A stretch of 13,675 bases of DNA from positions 1 through 13,675 of the forward strand of contig JAITHO010000217.1 in assembly GCA_031279915.1 (NCBI GenBank), in the 5' to 3' direction. This stretch comes from Tannerellaceae bacterium. GTDB lineage: Bacteria > Bacteroidota > Bacteroidia > Bacteroidales > Tannerellaceae. Position numbers and translations under genes: made by a program. The notes under the pieces are model-generated. The model was not told the DNA's origin, made no database searches, and saw nothing but the letters and a program-made list of their open reading frames with translations. Positions 5,999 to 13,632 of the stretch are shown here, in pieces (position 1 is the first letter of the stretch; each line of letters begins with the position of its first letter).

Positions 5999-7858
5999 TT
6001 ATAAGATAATCTTGCAGGTATATGTTCCGCCCGCAGCAGTCACCTTAACTATATATATTGAATGGGCGAAAGTTTGTGCGGGAATCAGAGCGCTGAGACT
6101 TCTCTCGGCCATTCGTTCATGGTGCATCAGTTGTCCGCTGATTGAATAGACAGCGATCTCGCGTATAGGTTCCGACGCAGATCTTACGGCAATGTAGCCA
6201 TTGTCGGCAGCCACAACGATATTGGTTGGCCGAACAATTTTCTCGGCTCCAGTCCCAATCCTTACTCCCAGAGGGATCTCGATGCAAGCGTCCGCAAATC
6301 CGCGCACCAGCCGCCACTCATGTCCCTCGGATCGATAGAACAGCCTTACCCGATCGCCCTCCTCAATCTCGTTAACGACATAAGGTTCGTCGGAAGATAG
6401 CTTCACTCCGTAGCCGCTCTTCAGATCATAGTCAGACACCTCCAGCGAATCCTTCCGCTGCCCGTCGGCTCCGGTGACGAAGAATCCCCACGAACCCTTG
6501 AAGTCGCGCATTCCGTAGTCGGCAATGTAAGTAGTGTTGATATTAAAAGGTTTGCCCGGATATATAGAATCGACGTCGGCGAATAAACCGGTAGGCGGGC
6601 TGGGAGACACGGCAGCATCAGACTTCACGAAGAACATCTCATGCCTTACAGTCCCCGCATTGTCCTTCCGAACGCCGATTATAGCATCCTGCTCCAGATT
6701 ATATCCCTTATGCGAGCTGTTCGGACTGAGAGCGCTGAGCAGGAAGTATCCGTTATTGCTTCCGTTCCATCCCCAGTTGATGTGATAGTAATAGAAAGGA
6801 TCTTCGGCCTGGATATTAACTATGCCCAATGAATAGCCGTCGACAACAAGCTGATGCCCTTCATCGTCGTCAACAGAATATCCCGTTATTCCTCCGTAGA
6901 GTATCGGCCGACCCTCATTGATTTCCTTTTGCATAAGCGAATCCCATTCGGCAACAGAATAAAGGTCGCGGTAAGCAAGGCAGAGCGATTTATCATATCC
7001 GAAATTCTCAGTCAGCGCCCGAACCACCTCCCATTCCGTGGCCCCGCTTCCGTTGACCAAGTAATCCATCTCAACCGCCGCACCGCAATGGAATAGCAAT
7101 GTAGCTACCGCCTCAGCTTGCTGCTGAGTCCAGCCGTTGCCATTGGAGCGATTGTACGTATCGCGCATGTTGTCCCACTTATATTCAGCGTTAAAGTTTG
7201 CGCTAACGCTGATGTTTCGAGTCTTTGTGGAATATTTGATGCTTCCCTGACCGCGGTTGGGCCATCTGTGATACTTCATGACGATGCCCATGGCCGTCGC
7301 AACGCATCCAGCTTGCGTGGTGCTTCGCCCGTCTTTGGGGCAGATGGCATTGTAGGGATCGTTCTGGTCCCAATTAACGGTTTGCAAACGGACTTCGTTG
7401 CTGGCCGTTCTGGGCAGTCTGGAGCTGAGGGCATCCCATTCCTTCTGCGCTCCATCTTCCGGCGAGGAAGTTTGAGCGATAGCATGAGCGATCTCCCTCT
7501 CATAATTCTTGAGCCAAACTTGCATGGATGCCGGCATCTCGTTGGCCGAGAACTCTCCTTCGGCAGAATAAGCCAGAACGGGATGCGCTCGAGTGTCTGC
7601 AGAAACAATCACGAATCCGCCTCCCTTGAGATTGTAGGCATAGAATAAGGCTCTGCCGCCATCCGATCGCAAGGCGGCATCGCTAGTCAGAGCTGTATAA
7701 ACAGGATCGTCGGCTACGGGAATGCGATCTAAGTTTGTTGTAGAGAAAGCATGGGCAACGGCCATGGCTTGTGTTTTGTTGATCTCCTTCGCTTCGGCTG
7801 GCAAAGCAATAGCTAAGCACAGTACAAAAAGCAGGGGAATAAGTTTTGTTGTAATCAT
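5999..7858 (-). CDS. C10 family (streptopain-like) cysteine protease with T9SS sorting domain
   Basis: A secreted cysteine protease of 619 residues if started at ATG 7856-7858. The alternative ATG at 7868-7870 adds four residues; a still earlier ATG at 7918 lies within or upstream of the promoter and is rejected. Order: signal peptide (about 1-23, MITTKLIPLLFVLCLAIALP), an inhibitory propeptide of Spi_C10 type (about 24-150, beginning NKTQAMAVAHAF and including GGGFVIVSADTRAHPVLAYS), a catalytic domain (about 158-380) with nucleophile Cys185 in QAGCVATAMGIVMKYHRWP and catalytic His335 in EGHQLVVDGY, followed by HINWGWNG. A middle beta-rich region precedes a C-terminal type IX secretion sorting domain (about 545-619: VYSISGQLMHHE ... 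YIVKVTAAGGTYTCKIIL). This architecture fits an exported, surface-released protease similar in layout to periodontal PrtT or interpain. It has a strong promoter and leads a two-gene unit with the oxidoreductase. Confidence 0.92.
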   Translation of the reverse strand: MITTKLIPLLFVLCLAIALPAEAKEINKTQAMAVAHAFSTTNLDRIPVADDPVYTALTSDAALRSDGGRALFYAYNLKGGGFVIVSADTRAHPVLAYSAEGEFSANEMPASMQVWLKNYEREIAHAIAQTSSPEDGAQKEWDALSSRLPRTASNEVRLQTVNWDQNDPYNAICPKDGRSTTQAGCVATAMGIVMKYHRWPNRGQGSIKYSTKTRNISVSANFNAEYKWDNMRDTYNRSNGNGWTQQQAEAVATLLFHCGAAVEMDYLVNGSGATEWEVVRALTENFGYDKSLCLAYRDLYSVAEWDSLMQKEINEGRPILYGGITGYSVDDDEGHQLVVDGYSLGIVNIQAEDPFYYYHINWGWNGSNNGYFLLSALSPNSSHKGYNLEQDAIIGVRKDNAGTVRHEMFFVKSDAAVSPSPPTGLFADVDSIYPGKPFNINTTYIADYGMRDFKGSWGFFVTGADGQRKDSLEVSDYDLKSGYGVKLSSDEPYVVNEIEEGDRVRLFYRSEGHEWRLVRGFADACIEIPLGVRIGTGAEKIVRPTNIVVAADNGYIAVRSASEPIREIAVYSISGQLMHHERMAERSLSALIPAQTFAHSIYIVKVTAAGGTYTCKIIL

Positions 7859-7887
7859 TATTGTTTGCATAAATTGGTGGGTATTCG

Positions 7888-7918
7888 CAAAAATAGGTAT
7901 TAATCGAATATGTATCAA
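7888..7918 (-). promoter_or_regulatory. Promoter of the C10 protease gene
   Basis: On the minus strand TTG (7916-7918) is followed after 20 nt by TATTTTTG (7888-7895), matching the Bacteroidetes -33 TTG / -7 TAnnTTTG arrangement. The predicted start site near 7882 leaves a leader of about 12-24 nt before the two candidate ATGs and excludes the far upstream ATG at 7918. Confidence 0.7.
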
Positions 7919-7978
7919 TGCGGCTATCGTTCTTGCATATCAAATCCCCCGCATTCCGTTAGGTCGGAAATAAAAATG

Positions 7979-8009
7979 TTGATATTGCCCTTCGGATGTA
8001 TTATATTTG
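7979..8009 (+). promoter_or_regulatory. Promoter of the GT4 glycosyltransferase gene
   Basis: TTG (7979-7981), a 20-nt spacer, and TATATTTG (8002-8009) match the Bacteroidetes promoter consensus. The predicted start site is near 8015 and the ATG is at 8030, giving a short leader. It is divergent from the protease promoter about 60 bp away. Confidence 0.65.
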
Positions 8010-8029
8010 CCCAAAAAAATGTATATACT

Positions 8030-9163
8030 ATGGTTATTGGATTTGACGCTTATAAAGCTTATAACAACGACGCACTGCGCAACTACTGCCGATACGTAAT
8101 CAACAATCTATCTACTATCTATTCCGAAAACAAATACAGGCTTTACACGCCAACGATTGCTTTCCGCGACTGCATTGAAGGCATTGGTATGAGAGACGAT
8201 ATTGCTTTTGTTCCGCCGTCGAAGGTTATCGATAAGGTTCTGCCTGCTTTATGGCAGAGGCAAACGGTTGTGAGGGAACTTCTGCGCGACGGAGTGCAGC
8301 TTTATCACGGATTGTGCAATGAACTGCCTCGCGGACTGCGTAAGAAAGGCATCCGATCTGTTGTCACGATTCACAATCACCGATTCTTTCATCATCCGGA
8401 ACATTATCCGGCCTCCGAATGTCGGCGGTTCATCCGCAAGATGCAGCAAACGTGTATGGCTGCCGATTATGTAGTGGCCGTAAGTGATTACATGCGCCGA
8501 TACGCCATCTCCCACCTGAAAGTTGATCATGACAAGATTAGTACCATTTATCAGGGATGCGATTCGATATTCCTCGGCGTTGCCAGCGACGAGGAGAAGG
8601 AGCGCGTGCGCCGAGATTACTCTCTGCCGCAGAAGTTCATCCTGAATGTGGGTACTATTGAGCCGTGCAACAATCTGCTGTCGGCGCTCAAGGCTCTGTT
8701 GCATTTGGATGAGTCCATCCATCTCGTAGCCGTAGGTCGAGAAACGCCCTATATCGCGGAGGTGAAGCAGTTTGCGGCTGATAATAGCTTGAGCGCGCGA
8801 TTGCACATCCGGTCGCATGTTGCGTTTTATGATCTGCCGACGGTGTATCAGCTGGCTGCTGTGTTTGTGTATCCTTCGTCGTGCGACTGCTTTGGGGTTC
8901 CGGTTGTTGAGGCTCTGTGCGCGGGGGTTCCGGTGGTTACTGCGGGAGGTTTATCGCTGTCGGAGGCCGGAGGCGAGGCGGTTGTATACATTAATTACTC
9001 CGACGAGCATTCCATAGCCCAAGCTATTATTCAGATTCTTGCCGTCAACCGCAAGGCGAGGCGTCAGATATCGCTGAGGGGTAAGAAGCATGCTGCGCGT
9101 TTCGATAATAACTTTCTTGCCTGGCAAATGATATCGGCATATAATAAAGCCATGAATCAGTAA
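8030..9163 (+). CDS. GT4-type glycosyltransferase with altered active-site motifs
   Basis: A 377-residue GT-B fold glycosyltransferase. ATG 8030 is chosen because the frame upstream of it crosses the promoter and because MVIGFDAYKAYNN matches the usual N-terminus of Bacteroidetes GT4 enzymes. N-terminal acceptor domain: LYHGLCNELPRGLRKKGI (91-108), SVVTIHNH (110-117), DYVVAVSDYMRR (146-157). C-terminal donor domain: NVGTIEP (206-212), HLVAVGRETPY (231-241), YPSSCDCFGVPVVEALCAGVPVV (281-303). Compared with the family, the glycine-rich loop (usually TGLGN) is DALRN (14-18), the phosphate-binding EPRKN is EPCNN (211-215), and the EX7E motif is DX7E (Asp286, Glu294). Role is probably in LPS or another surface polysaccharide, given the neighbouring Kdo-kinase-like gene, but activity is uncertain. 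Its stop codon overlaps the convergent kinase gene by 7 bp. Confidence 0.85.
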   Translation: MVIGFDAYKAYNNDALRNYCRYVINNLSTIYSENKYRLYTPTIAFRDCIEGIGMRDDIAFVPPSKVIDKVLPALWQRQTVVRELLRDGVQLYHGLCNELPRGLRKKGIRSVVTIHNHRFFHHPEHYPASECRRFIRKMQQTCMAADYVVAVSDYMRRYAISHLKVDHDKISTIYQGCDSIFLGVASDEEKERVRRDYSLPQKFILNVGTIEPCNNLLSALKALLHLDESIHLVAVGRETPYIAEVKQFAADNSLSARLHIRSHVAFYDLPTVYQLAAVFVYPSSCDCFGVPVVEALCAGVPVVTAGGLSLSEAGGEAVVYINYSDEHSIAQAIIQILAVNRKARRQISLRGKKHAARFDNNFLAWQMISAYNKAMNQ

Positions 9164-9894
9164 GGCTTCCCGTGCTTTGCGGAGTATCGTTTCCAGAATA
9201 TTCGTCGGCTGCGAGCTATTAGCCGGCGGCATTTGAATGCGTCGGCCTTTCGTGCGTCGGCATATTCGTTGGCGATGAGGTTGAAGATTGCTTCATCGCC
9301 CCATAGAGCGGCAAAGGCGGAGCATCCTTTGGCTATCGAGACCTTTCCGAAGCTCATTCTGTTGGTATCAACGAGGCAAAACTCGCAGCGAGCATCGCGT
9401 ACTTCGAATAGTATGTTGCCGGGCGAATAATCGCGATGGAAGATGCGGGCTTCGTGCAGGGCGGCGGTATAGCGGGCAAAGGCTTTGATAATGTCTTCGC
9501 GTTCGGCGATGCCTCCTTGGCCAAATTCATACATGTTGCGGGGATAGTTTTCATGAATGGATAGGTAAAATGAATCGCTCATCAGTCCGCATTGCGTCAT
9601 GATGAAGCAGGCAACAGGTTGAGGAGTGTTGAATCCGCGGCGGATGATCTGCTCGGAATGTAGGTAGGCACGTTCGCACTTGGATTTCCGAAGGAAAGTG
9701 TATGCAATTCGATTGAAGATATGCGGCCGCTTGAAGCGCTTGATGTTGATTGTGTAAGGGGGCATGTCGACGACTTTAATCGTATTTCGTCCGCTATATA
9801 ATAGCCTGCCCTGCTGGTCAAATCGCTTCAGTATTTCGCTAATTGCGGCTTCGAAGGAGCGGAACTTGGGATGAATTATGCTGCGCGGCTTCAT
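9157..9894 (-). CDS. Kdo/lipopolysaccharide kinase-like protein
   Basis: A 245-residue protein of the lipopolysaccharide kinase (Kdo kinase/WaaP/InaA) family, cytosolic enzymes with a eukaryote-like kinase fold that phosphorylate inner-core sugars of LPS. Visible motifs: IKRF (51-54) with a likely ATP-binding Lys52, CERAYLHSEQI (73-83) supplying the helix-C glutamate, the catalytic loop HRDYSPGN (153-160) with Asp155 and Asn160, and the metal-binding VDTNRM (175-180) with Asp176. There is no signal peptide. The start codon overlaps the xerD stop as ATGA, so it is likely translated from the xerD transcript. The 3' end overlaps the convergent glycosyltransferase by 7 bp. The exact acceptor (Kdo or heptose) cannot be deduced. 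Confidence 0.85.
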   Translation of the reverse strand: MKPRSIIHPKFRSFEAAISEILKRFDQQGRLLYSGRNTIKVVDMPPYTINIKRFKRPHIFNRIAYTFLRKSKCERAYLHSEQIIRRGFNTPQPVACFIMTQCGLMSDSFYLSIHENYPRNMYEFGQGGIAEREDIIKAFARYTAALHEARIFHRDYSPGNILFEVRDARCEFCLVDTNRMSFGKVSIAKGCSAFAALWGDEAIFNLIANEYADARKADAFKCRRLIARSRRIFWKRYSAKHGKPY

Positions 9895-10793
9895 CGTTGC
9901 TTGTTTCTTGGGTGATATTCCAGTATTTCTTTCCTCAAGGCTTCTCGATCGAGGTGTATATAGATTGCGGTGCTGCTTATTTGTTCGTGTCCGAGCATTG
10001 CTTGTATTGCCCGCAGGTTGGCTCCGCCTTCAAGCAGATGTGTTGCGAAGGAATGCCGGAAGGTATGAGGGCTGACTCGCTTGTGAATGCCTGCCAGCGC
10101 CGCTTGCTGTTTGATGATCAGGAATATCATGACGCGAGAGAGCTTCGATCCGCTTCGGTTAAGGAATAAAATATCTTCGCTGCCCTTCTTGACAGTTTGT
10201 TGTATTCTTATTTTGGCATATTCGGCTATCTCTTCAAGGGCGACGCTAGATATTGGCACTAGCCGCTGCTTGCGTCCTTTGCCATCCACCTTTATGAAGC
10301 CTTCCTGGGCAAATACATCACTGCGGCGAAGGGATACGAGTTCGGAAACGCGCAGTCCGCAGCTGTAAAGCGTTTCTAGCATGGCTCTGTTGCGTGGTCC
10401 TTCAGCCGAGCTGAGGTCTATGCTGTCGATAATGGCGTTCACTTCGGAGAGAGATAATACTTCGGGCAGGCTCAATCCTATCTTCGGCATCTCGAGCAAT
10501 TCCGAGGGATCGTTCGCCAGATAGTCCTCGAGTATAAGGAAACGATAAAACGACTTCACGCCGGATATAATACGAGCCTGCGAACGTGGATGTATGCCTA
10601 TGTCGTGCAGCCGCGCAACGAATTGCCTAAGGTCGTCGTACGTCAGAGCCTCGTAGGGCCGGTTTTCTTCGTCGGCGAATCGAAGCAGCTTGCTGAGATC
10701 GCTCATATAGGCTTCAACGGAGTTATGCGAAAGGCCGCGTTCGAGGCTGAGGTATGTATTGTATTTCCTAACGATATTTTCGGTATCAATCAT
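9891..10793 (-). CDS. xerD: Site-specific tyrosine recombinase XerD
   Basis: A 300-residue tyrosine recombinase that with its partner resolves chromosome dimers at dif during division. The N-terminal SAM-like core-binding domain (1-100) begins IVRKYNTYLSLERGLSHNSVEAY. The catalytic domain holds the full set of active residues: Arg148 (CGLRVSEL), Lys172 (GKGRKQR), His243 and Arg246 (SPHTFRHSFATHLL), His269 (LGHEQ) and nucleophile Tyr278 (STAIYIH). These positions are almost identical to those of E. coli XerD, which favours a core Xer enzyme over a transposon integrase. ATG 10793 is chosen over an upstream ATG at 10871 because it gives the standard length and lies about 17 nt downstream of the start predicted from a TATCTTTG element. 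XerC as an alternative cannot be fully excluded. It is the first gene of a two-gene unit with the LPS-kinase-like gene. Confidence 0.92.
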   Translation of the reverse strand: MIDTENIVRKYNTYLSLERGLSHNSVEAYMSDLSKLLRFADEENRPYEALTYDDLRQFVARLHDIGIHPRSQARIISGVKSFYRFLILEDYLANDPSELLEMPKIGLSLPEVLSLSEVNAIIDSIDLSSAEGPRNRAMLETLYSCGLRVSELVSLRRSDVFAQEGFIKVDGKGRKQRLVPISSVALEEIAEYAKIRIQQTVKKGSEDILFLNRSGSKLSRVMIFLIIKQQAALAGIHKRVSPHTFRHSFATHLLEGGANLRAIQAMLGHEQISSTAIYIHLDREALRKEILEYHPRNKQR

Positions 10794-10815
10794 ATTTATG
10801 CTGTCTTTAATGAGG

Positions 10816-10823
10816 CAAAGATA
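10816..10823 (-). promoter_or_regulatory. -7 promoter element of xerD
   Basis: Read on the minus strand the sequence is TATCTTTG, a match to TAnnTTTG. It lies 22 nt upstream of the chosen xerD ATG and supports that start. No clear -33 element is present. Confidence 0.5.
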
Positions 10824-10875
10824 GCTCTTGCCGCGGTTTTTGGCGGCTTCGCAGAGCCTTGCGCCAAGCAATTCA

Positions 10876-10908
10876 TTGTATCTTTTCGAGAATTATATAG
10901 TAGATTTG
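10876..10908 (+). promoter_or_regulatory. Promoter of the two-component operon
   Basis: TAGATTTG at 10901-10908 matches the Bacteroidetes -7 consensus. TTG at 10876-10878 is a possible -33 element, although the 22-nt spacer is slightly long. The leader to the response-regulator ATG at 10949 would be about 35 nt. It is divergent from the xerD promoter. Confidence 0.5.
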
Positions 10909-10948
10909 CCCGAACAAAACATGTATAAACTTATATGAGAAAGAACAG

Positions 10949-11644
10949 ATGAACAGTAAAACCGACGACCTGCGTATCCTGGTAGTTGACGACGAGCCAG
11001 GCATCCGCGAAGTTCTCCAATTTAATCTTGAGCACGAGGGATACAATATAGATTCGGCCACGTCGGCCGAGGAGGCCCAGCGCATGCTTTCGCCCGATCA
11101 TAGCTTACTGCTCCTCGACGTAATGATGGGTGGAATGTCGGGCTTTAAGTTTGCCGACAAGCTAAGAAAGGAAGGAAACAACATCCCCATCATCTTCCTT
11201 ACCGCAAAGCAATCTGAGAATGACATGCTGACGGGCTTCTCCATCGGCGGAGATGATTTCATCACCAAGCCTTTCTCCGTAAAGGAAGTGATTGCAAGAG
11301 TGAGAAGCGTTCTTAAGCGCGGACGCGTAGCTGCTCCTGACATAATTTCGGCCGGACGGCTCACGCTGGATACGCGCACAAAGACGGTTTTGATTGACAA
11401 CGACAAGGTTGAACTCACCCGAACCGAGTTCAACATCCTTTTCCTCCTCCTTAAACGCGAAAAAGAGTTCTTATCGCGCACCGACATCCTCGCTAAAGCC
11501 TGGAACAACGACGGAATCGTTCTGGAACGAACCGTTGACGTACATATAGCTCGATTACGGAAAAAACTCGGCCCCTGCGCCGACTGCATCATTAATCGCA
11601 TCGGATACGGATACTCATTCGATCCTGATCTTGCCTTGAAATAG
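10949..11644 (+). CDS. OmpR/PhoB-family response regulator
   Basis: A 231-residue DNA-binding response regulator. Receiver domain (about 8-122): acidic pair Asp14/Asp15 (VVDDEPG), phospho-acceptor Asp57 (LLLLDVMM), Thr85 (IIFLTAKQ) and Lys107 (FITKPFS). Winged-helix effector domain (about 133-227): LTRTEFNILFLLLKREKEFLSR, VLERTVDVHIARLRKKLG and IINRIGYGYSF, typical of OmpR/PhoB proteins that bind tandem direct repeats. It is followed with no gap by its cognate sensor kinase (stop TAG 11642-11644, next ATG 11645). The target genes and stimulus are unknown. The sequence does not resemble RprY closely enough for me to give a symbol. Confidence 0.95.
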   Translation: MNSKTDDLRILVVDDEPGIREVLQFNLEHEGYNIDSATSAEEAQRMLSPDHSLLLLDVMMGGMSGFKFADKLRKEGNNIPIIFLTAKQSENDMLTGFSIGGDDFITKPFSVKEVIARVRSVLKRGRVAAPDIISAGRLTLDTRTKTVLIDNDKVELTRTEFNILFLLLKREKEFLSRTDILAKAWNNDGIVLERTVDVHIARLRKKLGPCADCIINRIGYGYSFDPDLALK

Positions 11645-13369
11645 ATGAAAATATCCTACCGCCAGCGCATATTCTATGGCATCGCGCTTGCCTTCCTCGT
11701 GTTTAGCGCCGCCATCATCCTTGTCGAACGCCAGCAAGAGCGGCGGTACCGGATGTCAGAGGCAGTCAGCCGTCTTGACGGATACGCCGAGATCGTCAAC
11801 ACCATCATCAGCTCTGCCGCCGTTCCGCTCGACAGCATTTCAAAGGCGAAAGAGCTTTTCGCACTACTGCCCGACAGCATTCGAATTACAATCATAGATG
11901 CCCGCGGCAACGTTTGCTTTGATAATGCTACCGACAGCTCTGAACGAGCCGACAACCATATCAATCGACCCGAAATCCGGCTTGCCGAAGAAGCGCGCAG
12001 AGGATATTCAGTCAGACAATCGGCCTCAACAGGCAGCGAATATCTCTATTATGCACGACGATTCGATTCCTGCTTCGTTCGTTTAGCCTTGACATACAAT
12101 TCGGAGACAAGAAACATGCTTCGACCCGACAATTTCTTTATATACATTGCCGCCGCGCTCTTCCTGGCGGCCCTGATAGCGGTTCATTTTATGGCCAGGC
12201 GCTTCGGCAGATCAATGAAACAACTTAAAGAGCTGGCCACGGCAATAAAAAGGGGGCAAAACATACCTTCGGTTACCTTCCCGGAGGATGAATTGGGGGA
12301 AATCGGCAATGAACTTCTGGATATTTTCAAGCAAAGCGAGCGAAACAAACAAGGAATTCACTTGGAACGGGAGAAGCTTATACGGCATTTCAAGTTCTCC
12401 GGCGAAGGTTTATGCATATTTAATCGCGATATGAAGAAGGTTTACGCTAATTCGGCCTTTGTACAGTACGTAAACCTAATATCAGACAGCCCCATTTTCG
12501 ACGTCGAGAACATATTTCAAGATCAAATGTTCATGCCCGTAGCCGATTTCATCCGCACCGATAGTAAAGAAGAGCGTTACACCGATTTCAGGATACGAAA
12601 GAATGCCAAAATCTTCTCCCTGCAAGTCGTGGTATTCGTCGACCTTAGTTTTGAAATCATCATTAAGGATATAAGCTTAGCGGAGAAAACCAAACTCCTC
12701 AAGCAGGAGATGACCGGCAACATAGCTCATGAACTGCGCACCCCCGTCACCACCCTCCGCGGCTATCTTGAAACATTGAGCAACCACAAACTCCCGCCCG
12801 ACAAGCAACAACAATTCATCGAGCGAGCCTTTCTGCAAACCGTCAGACTGTCGAATCTCATCGAAGACTCCAGCATCATAAGCAAGATAGAAGATGCGCC
12901 TTCGCAGTTCGCCCTCGAAGACATCGTATTGCCGGAGCTTATTTCAGAAGTCTACGCCGACCTGCGCGACAAGCTCGACGAACAATGCATCCGCTTCAAT
13001 GTCGACATGAGCGACACGCTTACAGTTAAAGGCAATTACAGTCTGCTCTATTCCGTGTTCCGCAATCTCATCGACAACTCCATCAGCTACGCCGGCAGCA
13101 ACATTGAAGTCAACATCAAGAACTATTCAGAGAACGAGAACTACTTTTACTTCTCGTACTACGACACCGGAGCCGGCGTTGAAGAGCGACATCTAAACCG
13201 CCTCTTCGAACGCTTCTACCGCGTAAGCGAAGGACGTACGCGCGACATTGGCGGCTCCGGCCTTGGCCTCTCCATCGTTAAGAACGCGATTCTTTTTCAC
13301 AAGGGCGATATACAAGTAAAGCATCATCACGGCGGCGGCCTCGAATTTCTATTCACTTTAAGGAAATAA
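11645..13369 (+). CDS. Membrane sensor histidine kinase (PhoR-like)
   Basis: A 574-residue inner-membrane sensor kinase. Transmembrane segment 1 spans about 7-27 and transmembrane segment 2 about 163-185; the roughly 135 residues between them form a periplasmic sensing domain. A HAMP-like linker (about 186-235) is followed by a PAS-like domain (about 243-345, including NRDMKKVYANSAFVQYV). The HisKA domain carries the phospho-accepting His362 in the H-box GNIAHELRTPVTTLRGY. The HATPase_c domain has the N-box FRNLIDNSI (Asn474, Asn478), G1 box DTGAGV (507-512), F-box LFERFYR (520-526) and G2 box GGSGLGLSIV (536-545), so all catalytic boxes are intact. The order membrane-PAS-HisKA-HATPase matches PhoR-type kinases, and it is encoded directly after a PhoB-like regulator; phosphate sensing is possible but not shown. 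Downstream lies the 42-bp repeat array rather than an obvious terminator. Confidence 0.95.
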   Translation: MKISYRQRIFYGIALAFLVFSAAIILVERQQERRYRMSEAVSRLDGYAEIVNTIISSAAVPLDSISKAKELFALLPDSIRITIIDARGNVCFDNATDSSERADNHINRPEIRLAEEARRGYSVRQSASTGSEYLYYARRFDSCFVRLALTYNSETRNMLRPDNFFIYIAAALFLAALIAVHFMARRFGRSMKQLKELATAIKRGQNIPSVTFPEDELGEIGNELLDIFKQSERNKQGIHLEREKLIRHFKFSGEGLCIFNRDMKKVYANSAFVQYVNLISDSPIFDVENIFQDQMFMPVADFIRTDSKEERYTDFRIRKNAKIFSLQVVVFVDLSFEIIIKDISLAEKTKLLKQEMTGNIAHELRTPVTTLRGYLETLSNHKLPPDKQQQFIERAFLQTVRLSNLIEDSSIISKIEDAPSQFALEDIVLPELISEVYADLRDKLDEQCIRFNVDMSDTLTVKGNYSLLYSVFRNLIDNSISYAGSNIEVNIKNYSENENYFYFSYYDTGAGVEERHLNRLFERFYRVSEGRTRDIGGSGLGLSIVKNAILFHKGDIQVKHHHGGGLEFLFTLRK

Positions 13370-13390
13370 CAATCCGCCGCCATCCGGCAT

Positions 13391-13632
13391 GAAGCGAGAT
13401 TAACGTTAATCTCGGATAAAACAGGGCTCCCTGAAGCGAGATCAACGTTAATCTCGGATAAAACAGGGCTCTCCGAAGCGAGTTCAACGTTAATCTCGGA
13501 TAAAATAGGGCTCCCTGAAGCGAGTTCAACGTTAATCTCGGATAAAATAGGGCTCCCGGAAGCGAGTTCAACGTTAATCTCGGATAAAATAGGGCTTCCT
13601 GAGGCGAGATTAACGTTAATCTCAGATAGGAA
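13391..13632. repeat. 42-bp tandem repeat array with 18-20 bp palindromes, six copies
   Basis: Units start at 13391, 13433, 13475, 13517, 13559 and 13601, an exact 42-bp period, each beginning GAAGCGAG (GAGGCGAG in the last). Every unit contains an inverted repeat centred on AACGTT. Copies 1 and 6 hold the perfect palindrome GAGATTAACGTTAATCTC, extended to 20 bp by a flanking C/G pair in copy 1. Copy 2 has one mismatched pair and copies 3-5 share the same two (left arm GAGTTCAAC). The right arm is invariant in all six copies. The last unit decays after about 13632. There are no unique spacers, so this is not CRISPR. A 72-codon minus-strand frame runs through it only because 42 is a multiple of three. 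The remaining 13633-13675 shows nothing I can identify. Confidence 0.95.

Noticed and set aside
7118..7648. 176-codon plus-strand frame inside the protease gene
   Set aside because: It is antisense to the conserved C10 catalytic region and has no independent support.
9891..10793. xerD as an integrase of a mobile element
   Set aside because: Length and catalytic positions match the core Xer recombinase, and no att sites, excisionase or element cargo are visible nearby.
13353..13571. Minus-strand 72-codon frame with a 14-residue repeat (GALFYPRLTL-type)
   Set aside because: It is produced by the 42-bp array, whose period is a multiple of three. It overlaps the end of the sensor kinase gene and has no promoter or start context, so coding is unlikely.
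13391..13632. Possible dif or attachment site for the nearby XerD
   Set aside because: The palindromes lack the two unequal 11-bp arms and 6-bp centre of dif, occur six times in tandem, and lie about 2.6 kb from xerD beyond another operon.
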